Shown: positions 52,655 to 61,937, counted from the first letter of the stretch. The stretch: 64,000 nt of DNA from JANQHS01 sp965227315 (GCA_965227315.1 OZ245737.1:2356001-2420000); one strand, 5' to 3'. Numbers and translations: made by a program. Notes: a model not told the origin generated them from the sequence alone.

Positions 52655-55423
52655 ATGGGATTACATACCAATACCAAAAAAGGGACCGAGGAGATTCGGG
52701 CTAAGGATTATTTTAATCTTCCGCAATTCAGGGGAGATGTTTGGACCAATCTGAAAGAAGGCGCCAATGATCTAAAGGATCAACCCAGATCCAGAAAGGC
52801 CAGGGCCAAGGTGACCGCCGCCCTGGAAACGCTTTCCCTGATCGAAGGATACTTTGCCTTTCCGGGAACGGAATACCTTCTTTTTCTAAAAGAACTTTTT
52901 CGTTCCAAAGAATACCAGCATTTTTCAAGGGAGGTTTCCAAGACCGTCCAGACCCTGATCAGCGAACAGTTCAGAAGCGACCCGGAGGTCCTGGAACTCA
53001 ATACTCCCGAGCCAGAAAAAGGAAAAAAGGAGGCCAGCGAGGAAAAGAAAAAGGACTCATTGACCAATTATTTTGAGGTCCTTTTTGTGGATCAGATCAG
53101 TGAAGAGAATGAGACGGAGCTCAAGGAGAAGCTTTCTCGCATGAGCGAGAAAAGGGATCGCTTTCTGTATAAGGTTGTCGTCGCTTCCTCGTTCCAGGAT
53201 GCCCTGATCACGCTCCTTTTTAATCCCAACATTCAGGTCTGTGTCATCCGATATGGAATACCGTTCAAGAGTCAAAAGGATCTTGAGCAGCTCAAGCCAT
53301 TTTTGACCGGAGTGCAAAAATTCAATCCCGCTGCTAACTCTGAAGAGGAGTTTGGAATCGCACTTGGGAAGGTGATCAAGGTTTTCAGACCGGAAATAGA
53401 TCTTTACTATGTCACGGACAAATCGGTTTCGGATATCGATGATACCATGCTGGATTGCTTCAGGAGGATATTCTATCGGCGCGAGGACCTACAGGAGTTG
53501 CACCTCAGCATTATCCGAGGAATAAAGGAAAGATTCAATACTCCATTCTTCTCCGCATTGGTAGAGTATAGCAAGAAACCAACGGGCGTTTTCCATGCAA
53601 TGCCGATCTCCAGGGGAAACTCCGTCTTCAAGTCGAGATGGATCCGGGACTTTGGGGATTTTTATGGCCGCAATATTTTCTTGGCGGAAACCTCAGCAAC
53701 AACCGGTGGCCTCGATTCATTGCTTCAACCCACGGGAACCATGAAGCAAGCTCAGGAAATGGCAGCTAAGGCCTATGGATCTCAGCATACTTATTTTGTG
53801 ACCAACGGAACCTCTACGGCCAATAAAATTGTCCTTCAGGCATTGGTTAAGCCCGGGGATCTGGTGTTGATCGATCGGGACTGTCATAAATCGCATCATT
53901 ATGGCCTGGTATTAACCGGAGCGTTTCCCGTGTATCTGGACTCCTATCATATTCAGGAGTATTCCATGTATGGGGCTGTTCCCATCGATCACATCAAGGC
54001 CAAACTATTAAAGCTCAAAGATGCCGGAAGGCTTGATTCCGTTAAAATGCTATTGTTGACCAATTGCACTTTTGACGGTATGGTGTACAATGTTGAAAGG
54101 GTAATGGAGGAGGTGCTGGCGATCAAGCCGGATATGATTTTTTTATGGGATGAAGCCTGGTTTGCTTTTGCAAGATTCACCTACACCTATATGCAAAGAA
54201 CCGCCATGTTCGTCGCAAAAAAACTGGCAAAAAAATATGCGTCGGAATCCTATCGAAAGCAATACGGATCCCTGAAGAAACATGAGCTGAAGCAATACCC
54301 CGATCCCGACAAAGTAAAGATCAGGGTTTATTCGACCCAATCGACCCACAAAACGCTCTCTTCGTTGAGACAGGGTTCCATGATCCATATTTTTGATCAG
54401 AATTACAGGAAGGGTGTCGAGGAGTCTTTGCATGAAGCATACATGACGCATACTTCGACCTCTCCTAACTACCAGATCCTGGGATCACTCGATGTCGGAA
54501 GAAGACAGGTTCAATTTGAAGGTTACGAACTTGTAGAAAAGAGCATTGAAATGGCCATGGTGCTCAGAGCGAAAATTCATAAGCACCCAAAACTCAGAAA
54601 GTATTTTGATGTACTTACGGTAAAGGATTTTATTCCGAGAAAGTACAGGAAGTCCGGGATTGAAGAATACTTCAGCACCAGGACGGGATGGAGCCGGATG
54701 GAAGAGGCATGGATCTCTGACGAATTTGTCCTGGACCCAACCAAGATCAACCTGCATATTGGCCGAACGGGGGTGGACGGTGATACTTTTAAGAATACCT
54801 ACCTCATGGATAAGTTCGGGATCCAGATCAACAAGACCTCAAGGAATACCGTGTTATTCATGACCAACATAGGTACTACAAGGAGTTCGGTAGCATATCT
54901 TTTGGGCGTTTTGATCAAGATCGCTGACGAACTGGACGAGAAGTTTGCTTCGCTGAATCAGGAAGAAAACAAGATCATGAAATTGCGAATAAGGTCGTTG
55001 ACCAAGGACAATCCCCCGCTTCCGGACTTTAGTCATTTTCATTCCTCATTTCAGGCCGTTCCCGGAATTCCGGGTGGGAACCTGAGAAAGGCATTCTTCC
55101 TGGCCTATAACGATGAAAACTGCAGATATACAACGCTGGAAGATTGCTCCAAAAAACTCAAGGAAGGAGAAGATCTGGTTTCTGCAAACTTTGTCATTCC
55201 TTACCCTCCCGGATTTCCGGTGCTCGTTCCCGGACAGGTGGTAAACAAGGACATTTTGAATTTTCTGGTGAAGATCGATGTCAAGGAGATACATGGTTTT
55301 AGACCCGAATTAGGCTTGAGACTATTTAAAAACTCGACCATGAAGGGGCAAAAGGGGAAATACACTTATTCGGAAAACGGAATCAAAACCCAAAAGAAAA
55401 AGCTTGTTAAACACAAATCATAA
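52655..55423 (+). CDS. Orn/Lys/Arg-type PLP decarboxylase, divergent
   Basis: A 922-residue fold-type-I decarboxylase. A charged N-terminal helical part (1-135) precedes a receiver-like wing domain (about 135-260), the PLP core with HTYFVTNGTSTANKIV, DRDCHKSHHYG, LWDEAWFAF and the PLP lysine 566 in STHKTLSSLRQGS, and a C-terminal domain. The hallmark PGHK-type motif before the core is replaced (FHAMPISRGNS), and length exceeds E. coli LdcI/AdiA (about 715-755). It should produce an amine, but the substrate may not be lysine, ornithine or arginine. Confidence 0.87.
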   Translation: MGLHTNTKKGTEEIRAKDYFNLPQFRGDVWTNLKEGANDLKDQPRSRKARAKVTAALETLSLIEGYFAFPGTEYLLFLKELFRSKEYQHFSREVSKTVQTLISEQFRSDPEVLELNTPEPEKGKKEASEEKKKDSLTNYFEVLFVDQISEENETELKEKLSRMSEKRDRFLYKVVVASSFQDALITLLFNPNIQVCVIRYGIPFKSQKDLEQLKPFLTGVQKFNPAANSEEEFGIALGKVIKVFRPEIDLYYVTDKSVSDIDDTMLDCFRRIFYRREDLQELHLSIIRGIKERFNTPFFSALVEYSKKPTGVFHAMPISRGNSVFKSRWIRDFGDFYGRNIFLAETSATTGGLDSLLQPTGTMKQAQEMAAKAYGSQHTYFVTNGTSTANKIVLQALVKPGDLVLIDRDCHKSHHYGLVLTGAFPVYLDSYHIQEYSMYGAVPIDHIKAKLLKLKDAGRLDSVKMLLLTNCTFDGMVYNVERVMEEVLAIKPDMIFLWDEAWFAFARFTYTYMQRTAMFVAKKLAKKYASESYRKQYGSLKKHELKQYPDPDKVKIRVYSTQSTHKTLSSLRQGSMIHIFDQNYRKGVEESLHEAYMTHTSTSPNYQILGSLDVGRRQVQFEGYELVEKSIEMAMVLRAKIHKHPKLRKYFDVLTVKDFIPRKYRKSGIEEYFSTRTGWSRMEEAWISDEFVLDPTKINLHIGRTGVDGDTFKNTYLMDKFGIQINKTSRNTVLFMTNIGTTRSSVAYLLGVLIKIADELDEKFASLNQEENKIMKLRIRSLTKDNPPLPDFSHFHSSFQAVPGIPGGNLRKAFFLAYNDENCRYTTLEDCSKKLKEGEDLVSANFVIPYPPGFPVLVPGQVVNKDILNFLVKIDVKEIHGFRPELGLRLFKNSTMKGQKGKYTYSENGIKTQKKKLVKHKS

Positions 55424-56907
55424 TGCGGATGAGTAAGAAGAAAAAGGGAAAAAAGGTCCTGAAGGGGATCTCTGATATTCGAAGGTTCTTCTACAAGAAT
55501 GAAACCCCCATTTACTTTATCTCGGCCACGAATTTCAACCTTCTTGGAGCTGATGAATGGGTGAAGGGATTCAAATTCATTTGTTATATCGAATGCTTTG
55601 ACGGATTACATCCCAACGTCTTTTCTCCGAAAGAAGAAATGCCCCATGAAGAGTTCCAGAGCATTGAGGACATCAATAATTACCTTCTTGAGCATAAGGA
55701 GGTGGTGGAGTTTCTGGAAAGTCGTGGAAAAAAAGGGAAGGGACTCTTCCTGATGTTTGACGAGAAGACTGAAAAACTCGCCAAAATGAATGGTCTGGAG
55801 GTCTGTTTTCCATCGGCACAAATGAGGACCTCAATGGACAATAAGGTGAACACCAACCGCATCGCGGAAAAAGCCGGAGTTCCCTGTGTTCCCAATGTGC
55901 TGACTCCGATCAAAAATTATAAGCAGCTAAAAAAGGTGGCTAAAAAGCTCGGGGACGATCTGGTTATCCAGACACCCTTTGGTGATTCCGGCCATACCAC
56001 CTTCTTTATTTCCTCGGAAGAAGATTTTCTGAAATATGAACAGGAGATCATTGAGGAGAAAGAGGTTAAGGTCATGAAAAGGATCGATTGCCGTGGCTCT
56101 GCTATAGAGGCATGCGTGACCAGGCACGGAACCATCGTAGCTCCATTGATGACCGAACTGGTTGGTTTCAAGGAGCTCACTCCCTATAAGGGCGGATGGT
56201 GCGGAAATGAGATCTATGCTGATGCTTTTACTCCACAGATCCGTAAAAAAGCGCGTCGGTACACAAGGCTATTTGGTGATCAATTGCGCAAGGAGGGATA
56301 CAAGGGATATTTTGAACTGGACTTTCTGATTGAAGAAAAAACCAACAAGGTTTATCTGGGAGAACTCAACCCAAGGATCACGGGTGCGAGCTCCATTACC
56401 AATCATGCGGTTTTTGCACTGGCCGATGCCCCGCTCTTCATTTTCCATTTATTGGAGTGGATGAATCAGCCCTACGAGATCAGCGTGGATTCGATTAACA
56501 AGCGCTGGTTCAAAGCCGAAAACATAGATGACTGGGGCCAATTGGTGATCAAGCATACAGAGGATAATCTAAAGGTGATCCGTCAGGCACCAAGATCGGG
56601 CATCTGGGTGATGGAAGAGGATGGAAGCATTCGATTTGACAGAATGGACACGCACCGAAGAGCGGTTGAAGCCGATAATGAGGCCTTCTTTCTTCGAATC
56701 GCCAGAAAGGATGATTATCTCTACGAAGGTGCGGATATAGGAATATTGGTTATGAGAGGGAGATTGATGACCAGGGATTTCAAATTGAAGGATCGGGCCA
56801 GGAAATGGATCGATGCCATCAAAGGAGAATTCAAAGCGGTTACACCCAGGAACATCAAAACGATGGAGCAGAAAGTTGGCGAGATCGGCGGCTTCAAAAT
56901 GATGTAG
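55423..56907 (+). CDS. Stand-alone ATP-grasp ligase (biotin-carboxylase-like)
   Basis: A 494-residue enzyme whose ATG shares one base with the decarboxylase stop. The ATP-grasp fold shows LVIQTPFGDSGHTTFFIS as nucleotide loop (near 187) and metal ligands in LGELNPRITGAS (Glu 314, Asn 316). There is no carboxyltransferase, biotin carrier or fused domain. An acid-amine ligation fits the cluster better than biotin carboxylation; the N-terminal 120 residues would form the pre-grasp domain. The substrate is unknown. Confidence 0.85.
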   Translation: MRMSKKKKGKKVLKGISDIRRFFYKNETPIYFISATNFNLLGADEWVKGFKFICYIECFDGLHPNVFSPKEEMPHEEFQSIEDINNYLLEHKEVVEFLESRGKKGKGLFLMFDEKTEKLAKMNGLEVCFPSAQMRTSMDNKVNTNRIAEKAGVPCVPNVLTPIKNYKQLKKVAKKLGDDLVIQTPFGDSGHTTFFISSEEDFLKYEQEIIEEKEVKVMKRIDCRGSAIEACVTRHGTIVAPLMTELVGFKELTPYKGGWCGNEIYADAFTPQIRKKARRYTRLFGDQLRKEGYKGYFELDFLIEEKTNKVYLGELNPRITGASSITNHAVFALADAPLFIFHLLEWMNQPYEISVDSINKRWFKAENIDDWGQLVIKHTEDNLKVIRQAPRSGIWVMEEDGSIRFDRMDTHRRAVEADNEAFFLRIARKDDYLYEGADIGILVMRGRLMTRDFKLKDRARKWIDAIKGEFKAVTPRNIKTMEQKVGEIGGFKMM

Positions 56908-56908
56908 C

Positions 56909-57901
56909 TTGTTCGTTTCATTACAATTTCTGAAAGAAGAAAAACCGGGAAGCAAATGGAAATCCCAGTTTGAAAAGACCTGGCCATATTATAGGAATTG
57001 GTATACCAGGGAAGGCTCAAGGGAAAGGGCAGGTTTCCTGACATCTTCAAGGAAACTCAAGGAATATATGCCCGAGATCTATCCGATCTTCGAGCAACTG
57101 TCGCAGCTGGCAGGTGGAGGAGATCTTGCTTCGCGGTTTCTGACACTTTATAACCCTCCTGCCTTCATGACGGGCTGTACACAGGTCGCCTGGACAAAAT
57201 CAGTCCCTATTCTGGTCAGGAACTATGATTATAATCCCAAGCTGTTCGAAGGGGTAATGCTGAAATCCAATTGGCTTCAGCCTGTCATTGGGGTTCTGGA
57301 TTGCAATTGGGGTTTATTGGATGGGATCAACAAAAAAGGACTTGCCCTTTCGTTGACTTTTGGCGGAAGGAAATCCGTAGGAGAGGGCTTCGGTATCCCC
57401 TTGATCATGAGGTATGTGCTCGAAACATGCAATGACGTCGAGTCAGCTGTTGAGGCATTTTCAAGAATTCCCAGCCATATGGTCTATAATGTTACAATTC
57501 TGGATAAGAAGGGGTCTTTTAAAACTGTTTTCCTGGGTCCTGATAGAAAAATTGGAATCCAGAATGCGGCTCTTTGTACCAATCATCAGGAAATGATCGA
57601 CTGGCCGGAATATGCAGCCCAGACCGGCACAATAGAAAGGGAGAGCGATTTGCTCAATTACCTGCATTTTGAAAATCCACAAAACCAGCAATTGATCAAT
57701 AAATTCTTGCACCCACCTCTGTATACATTGCAGCCAAAGAACGCTTATGCGACTCTTTACACCGCTTCCTATTTACCAACAGAAGGGATTGCAAATATTT
57801 ACTGGCCGGGTAAGTCAATTAGCCAAAGCTTCAGCAATTTTGCAGAGCAGAAAACGGTGACGCATTTGGGTCAAAGCGTTTCCGGAAAACTTACACTTTA
57901 A
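56909..57901 (+). CDS. C45-family Ntn acyltransferase/amidohydrolase
   Basis: A 330-residue relative of acyl-CoA:6-aminopenicillanate acyltransferase and linear-amide hydrolases. The predicted autocleavage site is Gly-Cys at residue 90 (MTGCTQVAW), followed by the family motif VRNYDYNP and later CNWGLLDGINKKGLALSLTFGG. There is no signal peptide, so it acts in the cytoplasm. It starts at TTG, 1 bp after the ATP-grasp gene. In the cluster it could hydrolyse, or transfer, an amide built by the ligase. Confidence 0.85.
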   Translation: MFVSLQFLKEEKPGSKWKSQFEKTWPYYRNWYTREGSRERAGFLTSSRKLKEYMPEIYPIFEQLSQLAGGGDLASRFLTLYNPPAFMTGCTQVAWTKSVPILVRNYDYNPKLFEGVMLKSNWLQPVIGVLDCNWGLLDGINKKGLALSLTFGGRKSVGEGFGIPLIMRYVLETCNDVESAVEAFSRIPSHMVYNVTILDKKGSFKTVFLGPDRKIGIQNAALCTNHQEMIDWPEYAAQTGTIERESDLLNYLHFENPQNQQLINKFLHPPLYTLQPKNAYATLYTASYLPTEGIANIYWPGKSISQSFSNFAEQKTVTHLGQSVSGKLTL

Positions 57902-58089
57902 TGAGAAGGTCAAGAAGAATTGCGCAGAAACGCGCAATCGAAATCGTCAGGTTTAATTATTCGCTCCAACAGACTCTGCCCGAAGAAGAGATGATCGAGC
58001 TGGTTGTTGCTACGATTGGTGAAAATGCTTTTGAATTCATGGTAGACCAGATCGAACTGGCGATCAAGGAATATCAGGTGTCCGATTGA
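57901..58089 (+). CDS. 62-residue basic/acidic small protein
   Basis: A small protein whose ATG shares one base with the preceding stop (TAATG), so it is translationally coupled to the C45 gene. A strongly basic N-terminus (MRRSRRIAQKRAIEIVRF) is followed by an acidic helical half (LPEEEMIELVVATIGENAFEFMVDQIELAIKEY). I do not recognise it. Conservation of its place at the end of the six-gene cluster would show whether it belongs to the pathway. Confidence 0.65.
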   Translation: MRRSRRIAQKRAIEIVRFNYSLQQTLPEEEMIELVVATIGENAFEFMVDQIELAIKEYQVSD

Positions 58090-58632
58090 TCAGAAGATCC
58101 TGACCGTTCTGCCTGGATGGGAAAGCAGGTTTGAGATCATCCCTCCAACGAAACCAAGGGAGAAATTTCTTCGGTTCTGTTTTTTAGCCTTGCTGACATA
58201 GCCCAGATAATAGGATTCATCCCTTGAATTGTTGTCCCTGATCTCATTCCGGATCATGGCATCTGATTGTAAACCATTCGCAGGAATTACACCTGTTTTG
58301 GCAGAGCAGAATCCGGCTCCAAAATTTAAAAGGGCCATGCCTATCCTCCCCCTTGCCTTTTCTTCTCCTTTTTGTTTTGGAGATATGCTTCCCCTCCTGA
58401 TCATCTCAATGATCTCAGCATTGGTATATTCATCGAGAAAAACCTTTTCAAGATCCCGCTCACCGAAATTGAAAAAATTACCTTCCTTGTCCTCGAAAAC
58501 AAGACCTGTATTGTTCAGATCCCACACTTTTCCATGAACTACATCCCCGTTTCTCAGAACAATTTTGTCCTGTGAATTTCCGAAGAATGGAAAACTCAGG
58601 AGGCTGATCAATATTGGGATCCCGATCTTCAA
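58090..58632 (-). CDS. Exported protein of unknown function
   Basis: A 180-residue protein with a signal peptide (about 1-20, FFGNSQ). A short beta domain (KIVLRNGDVVHGKVWDLNNTGLVFEDKEG) resembles a small SH3-like barrel. The C-terminal part carries a hydrophobic glycine-rich stretch and many Arg. No family recognised. It follows the lipoprotein gene by 13 bp and abuts the convergent 62-residue gene directly. Confidence 0.65.
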   Translation of the reverse strand: MKIGIPILISLLSFPFFGNSQDKIVLRNGDVVHGKVWDLNNTGLVFEDKEGNFFNFGERDLEKVFLDEYTNAEIIEMIRRGSISPKQKGEEKARGRIGMALLNFGAGFCSAKTGVIPANGLQSDAMIRNEIRDNNSRDESYYLGYVSKAKKQNRRNFSLGFVGGMISNLLSHPGRTVRIF

Positions 58633-58645
58633 TTTTGAGAAAACA

Positions 58646-59389
58646 TTATCGAACCACCCTTTGATATTTCAGGGATTTGTAATTTGAAGAATCTCCCTTA
58701 AATAAGGAGAGATTTTGTTGACCAATGGAAAAATCATAAATGTCTCCAAGGCTTCCCGCTGAAAAATCCAGAGTGGTCGAGGTTTCGTTGTTCAATACCC
58801 AACTGCCGGAACTGGGAAGGGAATCGTTGTTGCAGATCGGATTTTTCGGAAAATATCTCTGTACGCCGCTACGAACACCTTTTTCAAAGGAAATAGAATC
58901 GGAGGTCCAGCAAGAGTCAAGGCGGTTTTCTCCATTTACAAAGTATTCGACCAACTGCCATGAACTCTCCTGAGTTGATAGAAGGTAGGATTCGTTGACG
59001 TTTACATTGATCACAAAGGAATTCGCTTGATCGGCAAACACATTGATCCTGAGATCACTTTCCCAATTGCTTAAAAGATCTCCGGTTTCCTGGCTATGTG
59101 CATCCACAAAGTATATTCCCGGGTCTACGATCTGTGCGGTCCAAAGAAGTTCATTCACATCAGGAACCGCGGGAAGGATTGTTTCATAGACCGGGTTTTT
59201 GTCGATTGCCCAATCTTCCAGGCTTGAATAGAGCTTGATATCAATGGGCTGGGCAAATCCTGTGCCTTGAGAATTATTAACAATGAGCTCCAGGGTGGTG
59301 AATTTGGGATTATCATCCGTACTGCTATTACAACTCCAGAAAGCCGGGAGCATAAAAACTGACAGAACTAAAATTTCTCGTTTTAACAC
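58646..59389 (-). CDS. Lipoprotein with lipocalin-like C-terminal half
   Basis: A 247-residue precursor with lipobox PAFWSC. The first half is an immunoglobulin-like beta region (TLELIVNNSQGTGFAQPIDIKLY). The second half (SSWQLVEYFVNGENRLDSCW... GSWVLNNETSTTLDFS) has the look of the lipocalin-like domain found in many Bacteroidota lipoproteins, with two Cys likely paired. Function unknown. It is probably co-transcribed with the downstream exported-protein gene. Confidence 0.7.
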   Translation of the reverse strand: MLKREILVLSVFMLPAFWSCNSSTDDNPKFTTLELIVNNSQGTGFAQPIDIKLYSSLEDWAIDKNPVYETILPAVPDVNELLWTAQIVDPGIYFVDAHSQETGDLLSNWESDLRINVFADQANSFVINVNVNESYLLSTQESSWQLVEYFVNGENRLDSCWTSDSISFEKGVRSGVQRYFPKNPICNNDSLPSSGSWVLNNETSTTLDFSAGSLGDIYDFSIGQQNLSLFKGDSSNYKSLKYQRVVR

Positions 59390-59413
59390 GCTTTTTTTAT
59401 TCTATTCTGGCTG

Positions 59414-59421
59414 CAAAGGTA
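59414..59421 (-). promoter_or_regulatory. Bacteroidota -7 promoter element
   Basis: On the minus strand TACCTTTG matches TAnnTTTG exactly, 24 bp upstream of the lipoprotein start codon at 59389. No upstream TTTG at the usual distance. Confidence 0.45.
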
Positions 59422-59438
59422 AATGAATAATGCAAGGA

Positions 59439-60554
59439 TCAGTTTTTGGAAATAAACGCGGAAAGGGAAACAGTGATAAAAACGTTATCCCGTACAAAGG
59501 CATCTTCTCTTGGAAAAATTTGATTTGGCGAGTGTAACCACCTGGCCTCGATCCTTGCCATGATCGCATTGTATAACCAGCGATCAAGATTGATCGAAGC
59601 GCCATGAGTGTTGAATGCCTCAGGGCTAGGGTTGCTGGTAATGATGTTGTCCGGATCATTGTAATATTCCCACCTGAATGCGGTTCTCCACTTTTTCCGA
59701 AAGCTATGAGATAAAATGAACCCCGTAGAGTTCAGAACGGAATAATCATTACTTCCCGGTGTTTTCTGTTGCCATATTTGATGGTATAAGAGGATCAGCC
59801 TGAAGTTCTTTCCCAGGGGAATGCCTACGTCTATGTTTGAATAATATCTGCCCCTCCTGGCGGTGTCAGGATCATCCGAACCAAAAAAGGTAGCCCAATG
59901 GAAAGAAAACCTTTCCGGATCCTTATACGAAATATCCGTTCCCCAATAGAACAGGGAGCTCCCGGGATCCCTTTTGATCTTCTGCCATCCATTGGCCATG
60001 ACAGCCATCAGCTTCCACTTCGGAGCGGGGAAAAATGTAAGCTTTGCACCCGATAGGTAATAAGGAATATTTTCCGTGATGATCAACCTCGTAGTGGTCG
60101 GATTTTTTGGCCCCAGGAGACTCTCAAAACTGAGATGTGAAAGAAATATTCCGGCATCTACCCACCACCGACTCCTTTTGTCCAGTGCGACGCCTACATA
60201 ACTCTGATAGATGCTTTTCATGATCTGGTCTTCACGGGCATAATTGTCATGAGGATAGGTGCCGGCCTGCAAATCAACAAAGGCATGATAGCGAGGATGT
60301 TCAGCCGAAAACCGGGCCAGGGCCAGGTTAATATTGAATTCGTTATGCCTGTTGTGGTTTACAAAAAATGTCTGCCGGTACCCCGTCGTGGGCTCGTTGA
60401 AATCATAGCTGTAAAAAACCTCGATAAACCCACCAACCTTGAATTTAAGAGAATCGGTCAGGCCTTCTCTGGTTTGTGCCAGTGTCGAATCCTTTTGTGC
60501 CCATGTTTTTGCAGAAATGAGTAAAACCAGCAGTAGAAAGGTAGCTTTCTTCAA
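59439..60554 (-). CDS. Outer-membrane porin, BBP2 (OmpL-like) type
   Basis: A 371-residue protein with a signal peptide (about 1-19, TWAQ). Alternating beta strands rich in aromatic residues run throughout, starting with KVGGFIEVFYSYDFN, and the chain ends in a strand (FVRDNVFITVSLSAFISKN). The layout matches the putative beta-barrel porin-2 family. It likely allows passive entry of small solutes; specificity is unknown. It is divergent from the DUF5723-like gene. Confidence 0.83.
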   Translation of the reverse strand: MKKATFLLLVLLISAKTWAQKDSTLAQTREGLTDSLKFKVGGFIEVFYSYDFNEPTTGYRQTFFVNHNRHNEFNINLALARFSAEHPRYHAFVDLQAGTYPHDNYAREDQIMKSIYQSYVGVALDKRSRWWVDAGIFLSHLSFESLLGPKNPTTTRLIITENIPYYLSGAKLTFFPAPKWKLMAVMANGWQKIKRDPGSSLFYWGTDISYKDPERFSFHWATFFGSDDPDTARRGRYYSNIDVGIPLGKNFRLILLYHQIWQQKTPGSNDYSVLNSTGFILSHSFRKKWRTAFRWEYYNDPDNIITSNPSPEAFNTHGASINLDRWLYNAIMARIEARWLHSPNQIFPREDAFVRDNVFITVSLSAFISKN

Positions 60555-60577
60555 GTTTGTAAGGATATTTGCAGATT

Positions 60578-60585
60578 CAAATATA
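60578..60585 (-). promoter_or_regulatory. Bacteroidota -7 promoter element for porin gene
   Basis: On the minus strand TATATTTG matches TAnnTTTG exactly, 23 bp before the porin start codon. Confidence 0.45.
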
Positions 60586-60593
60586 ATTTCTTG

Positions 60594-61937
60594 ATGCGTC
60601 CTCTTTTCTTTTTAGCTCTTTTTTTGATCGTTACTGGTACAGATGTGTTCTCGCAAAGCTTTAAAGGGTACAACACCTCCAAAAGAGCTGGTTTTTATGC
60701 TCTGGGGATACAGCCAACAAGGATTCTTGACATGGAGAAAAGGTGGAATATCAATGTGCTCGGTGTCAATGCCAACCTGGTTGGTGGCCTGGAAGAAGCC
60801 TCTACCAGTGCTGCTTCCGATGCTGTTTTGGGTAGAAATATTTTTCAATTGTCCAGGCTTGAAAATGCTTCGGCAGGGTTTTATGCAAACCTGGCCTTGC
60901 CCGGATTGGTTTATAAACCCACCGACAGGTTGGCGGTTGGATTTGCCCCTGGATTCCGCAGCATTGGACTTGGAAGGTACACCAGACCCAAGGTTCTCAC
61001 TTTTGTGGGAAACCTGGCGAGTGGAAATACCGACGAACCGATCTCATTTGGTGGCAGCTCGGAGTTTGCCTTTATTTTCATGCACAATTGGATATCATTT
61101 GCCTTCCCGGTCTCCTATGAAATCTATAACGATAAAAAGCACCGTATTCAAATTGGTGGAAGCCTCAAATTGATTTCTGGAAGTTCATCCGGCTCTGTTG
61201 AGTTGAGAGAGCTTCAGGTACGACAGTTGGGAGGAGATACCATTATTTTGGATGGAGGACTTTCATTTATTTACAATGACGGCCTATCACAGTTTTTGGA
61301 AGGGGAGCCCCTAAAGTTTGACCTTTTTAGAAATTTTGGTCTCGGCATCGACCTTGGTGCCAGGTATTCTTATTTCAGGGATCCTGAAGATGCTGAAAGC
61401 GGAGATTACCTCTTCGACGTTGGGGTGGCGTTGACCGACCTCGGCCAGGTCAGGTATACTCCCTCAAACAACAGCACGGAGTTTGATTTTGATGATAGGA
61501 CCATCGTGTGGAAGGTTCTCGGTACGATCAGCGGTATAGATCAGATCGTTGATTCCTTGCAGGCCTTTGAGCAATCGATTCCCCAGGCCGAAAACTATAC
61601 CATCAATTTGCCCACCAGATTGGGGTTTCAGGCAGACGTAAAGGTCTACAAGGATTTCTATTTCAATGTTCAGGGTTCTACCGTTTTATCCAATTACGAA
61701 GAACTGGATGCCTTCAACAGCTTCTACAGTATCACATTGACACCGAGATTTGAAAACGAAAATTTCGGATTCTATTTGCCCGTCGCTGTTCGTAGAGGTA
61801 TTCGAAACACGGCGGGATTTGCGTTCAGCTATAAGACCTACTTCATAGGTTCTGCCAATATTTTTTCTTCCCTTGCTGATAATAGTGATGCCAGCTATTT
61901 AAATTTCTACCTGGGGGCATCTTTTGGTATAAAATGA
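60594..61937 (+). CDS. Outer-membrane beta-barrel protein, DUF5723-like
   Basis: About 447 residues from ATG 60594. A signal peptide (about 1-20, VFSQS) is followed by YALGIQPTRILDMEKRWNINVLGVNANL and repeated amphipathic strands ending in LNFYLGASFGIK, a typical barrel terminus. The pattern agrees with DUF5723 proteins of Bacteroidota, which resemble FadL-type barrels. Role unknown. The ATG lies only 9 bp downstream of the divergent porin promoter element. Confidence 0.78.
   Translation: MRPLFFLALFLIVTGTDVFSQSFKGYNTSKRAGFYALGIQPTRILDMEKRWNINVLGVNANLVGGLEEASTSAASDAVLGRNIFQLSRLENASAGFYANLALPGLVYKPTDRLAVGFAPGFRSIGLGRYTRPKVLTFVGNLASGNTDEPISFGGSSEFAFIFMHNWISFAFPVSYEIYNDKKHRIQIGGSLKLISGSSSGSVELRELQVRQLGGDTIILDGGLSFIYNDGLSQFLEGEPLKFDLFRNFGLGIDLGARYSYFRDPEDAESGDYLFDVGVALTDLGQVRYTPSNNSTEFDFDDRTIVWKVLGTISGIDQIVDSLQAFEQSIPQAENYTINLPTRLGFQADVKVYKDFYFNVQGSTVLSNYEELDAFNSFYSITLTPRFENENFGFYLPVAVRRGIRNTAGFAFSYKTYFIGSANIFSSLADNSDASYLNFYLGASFGIK

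Noticed and set aside
60643..61173. Plus-strand frame of 176 codons within the DUF5723-like gene
   Set aside because: Different frame of a signal-peptide-bearing beta-barrel gene; no family features.
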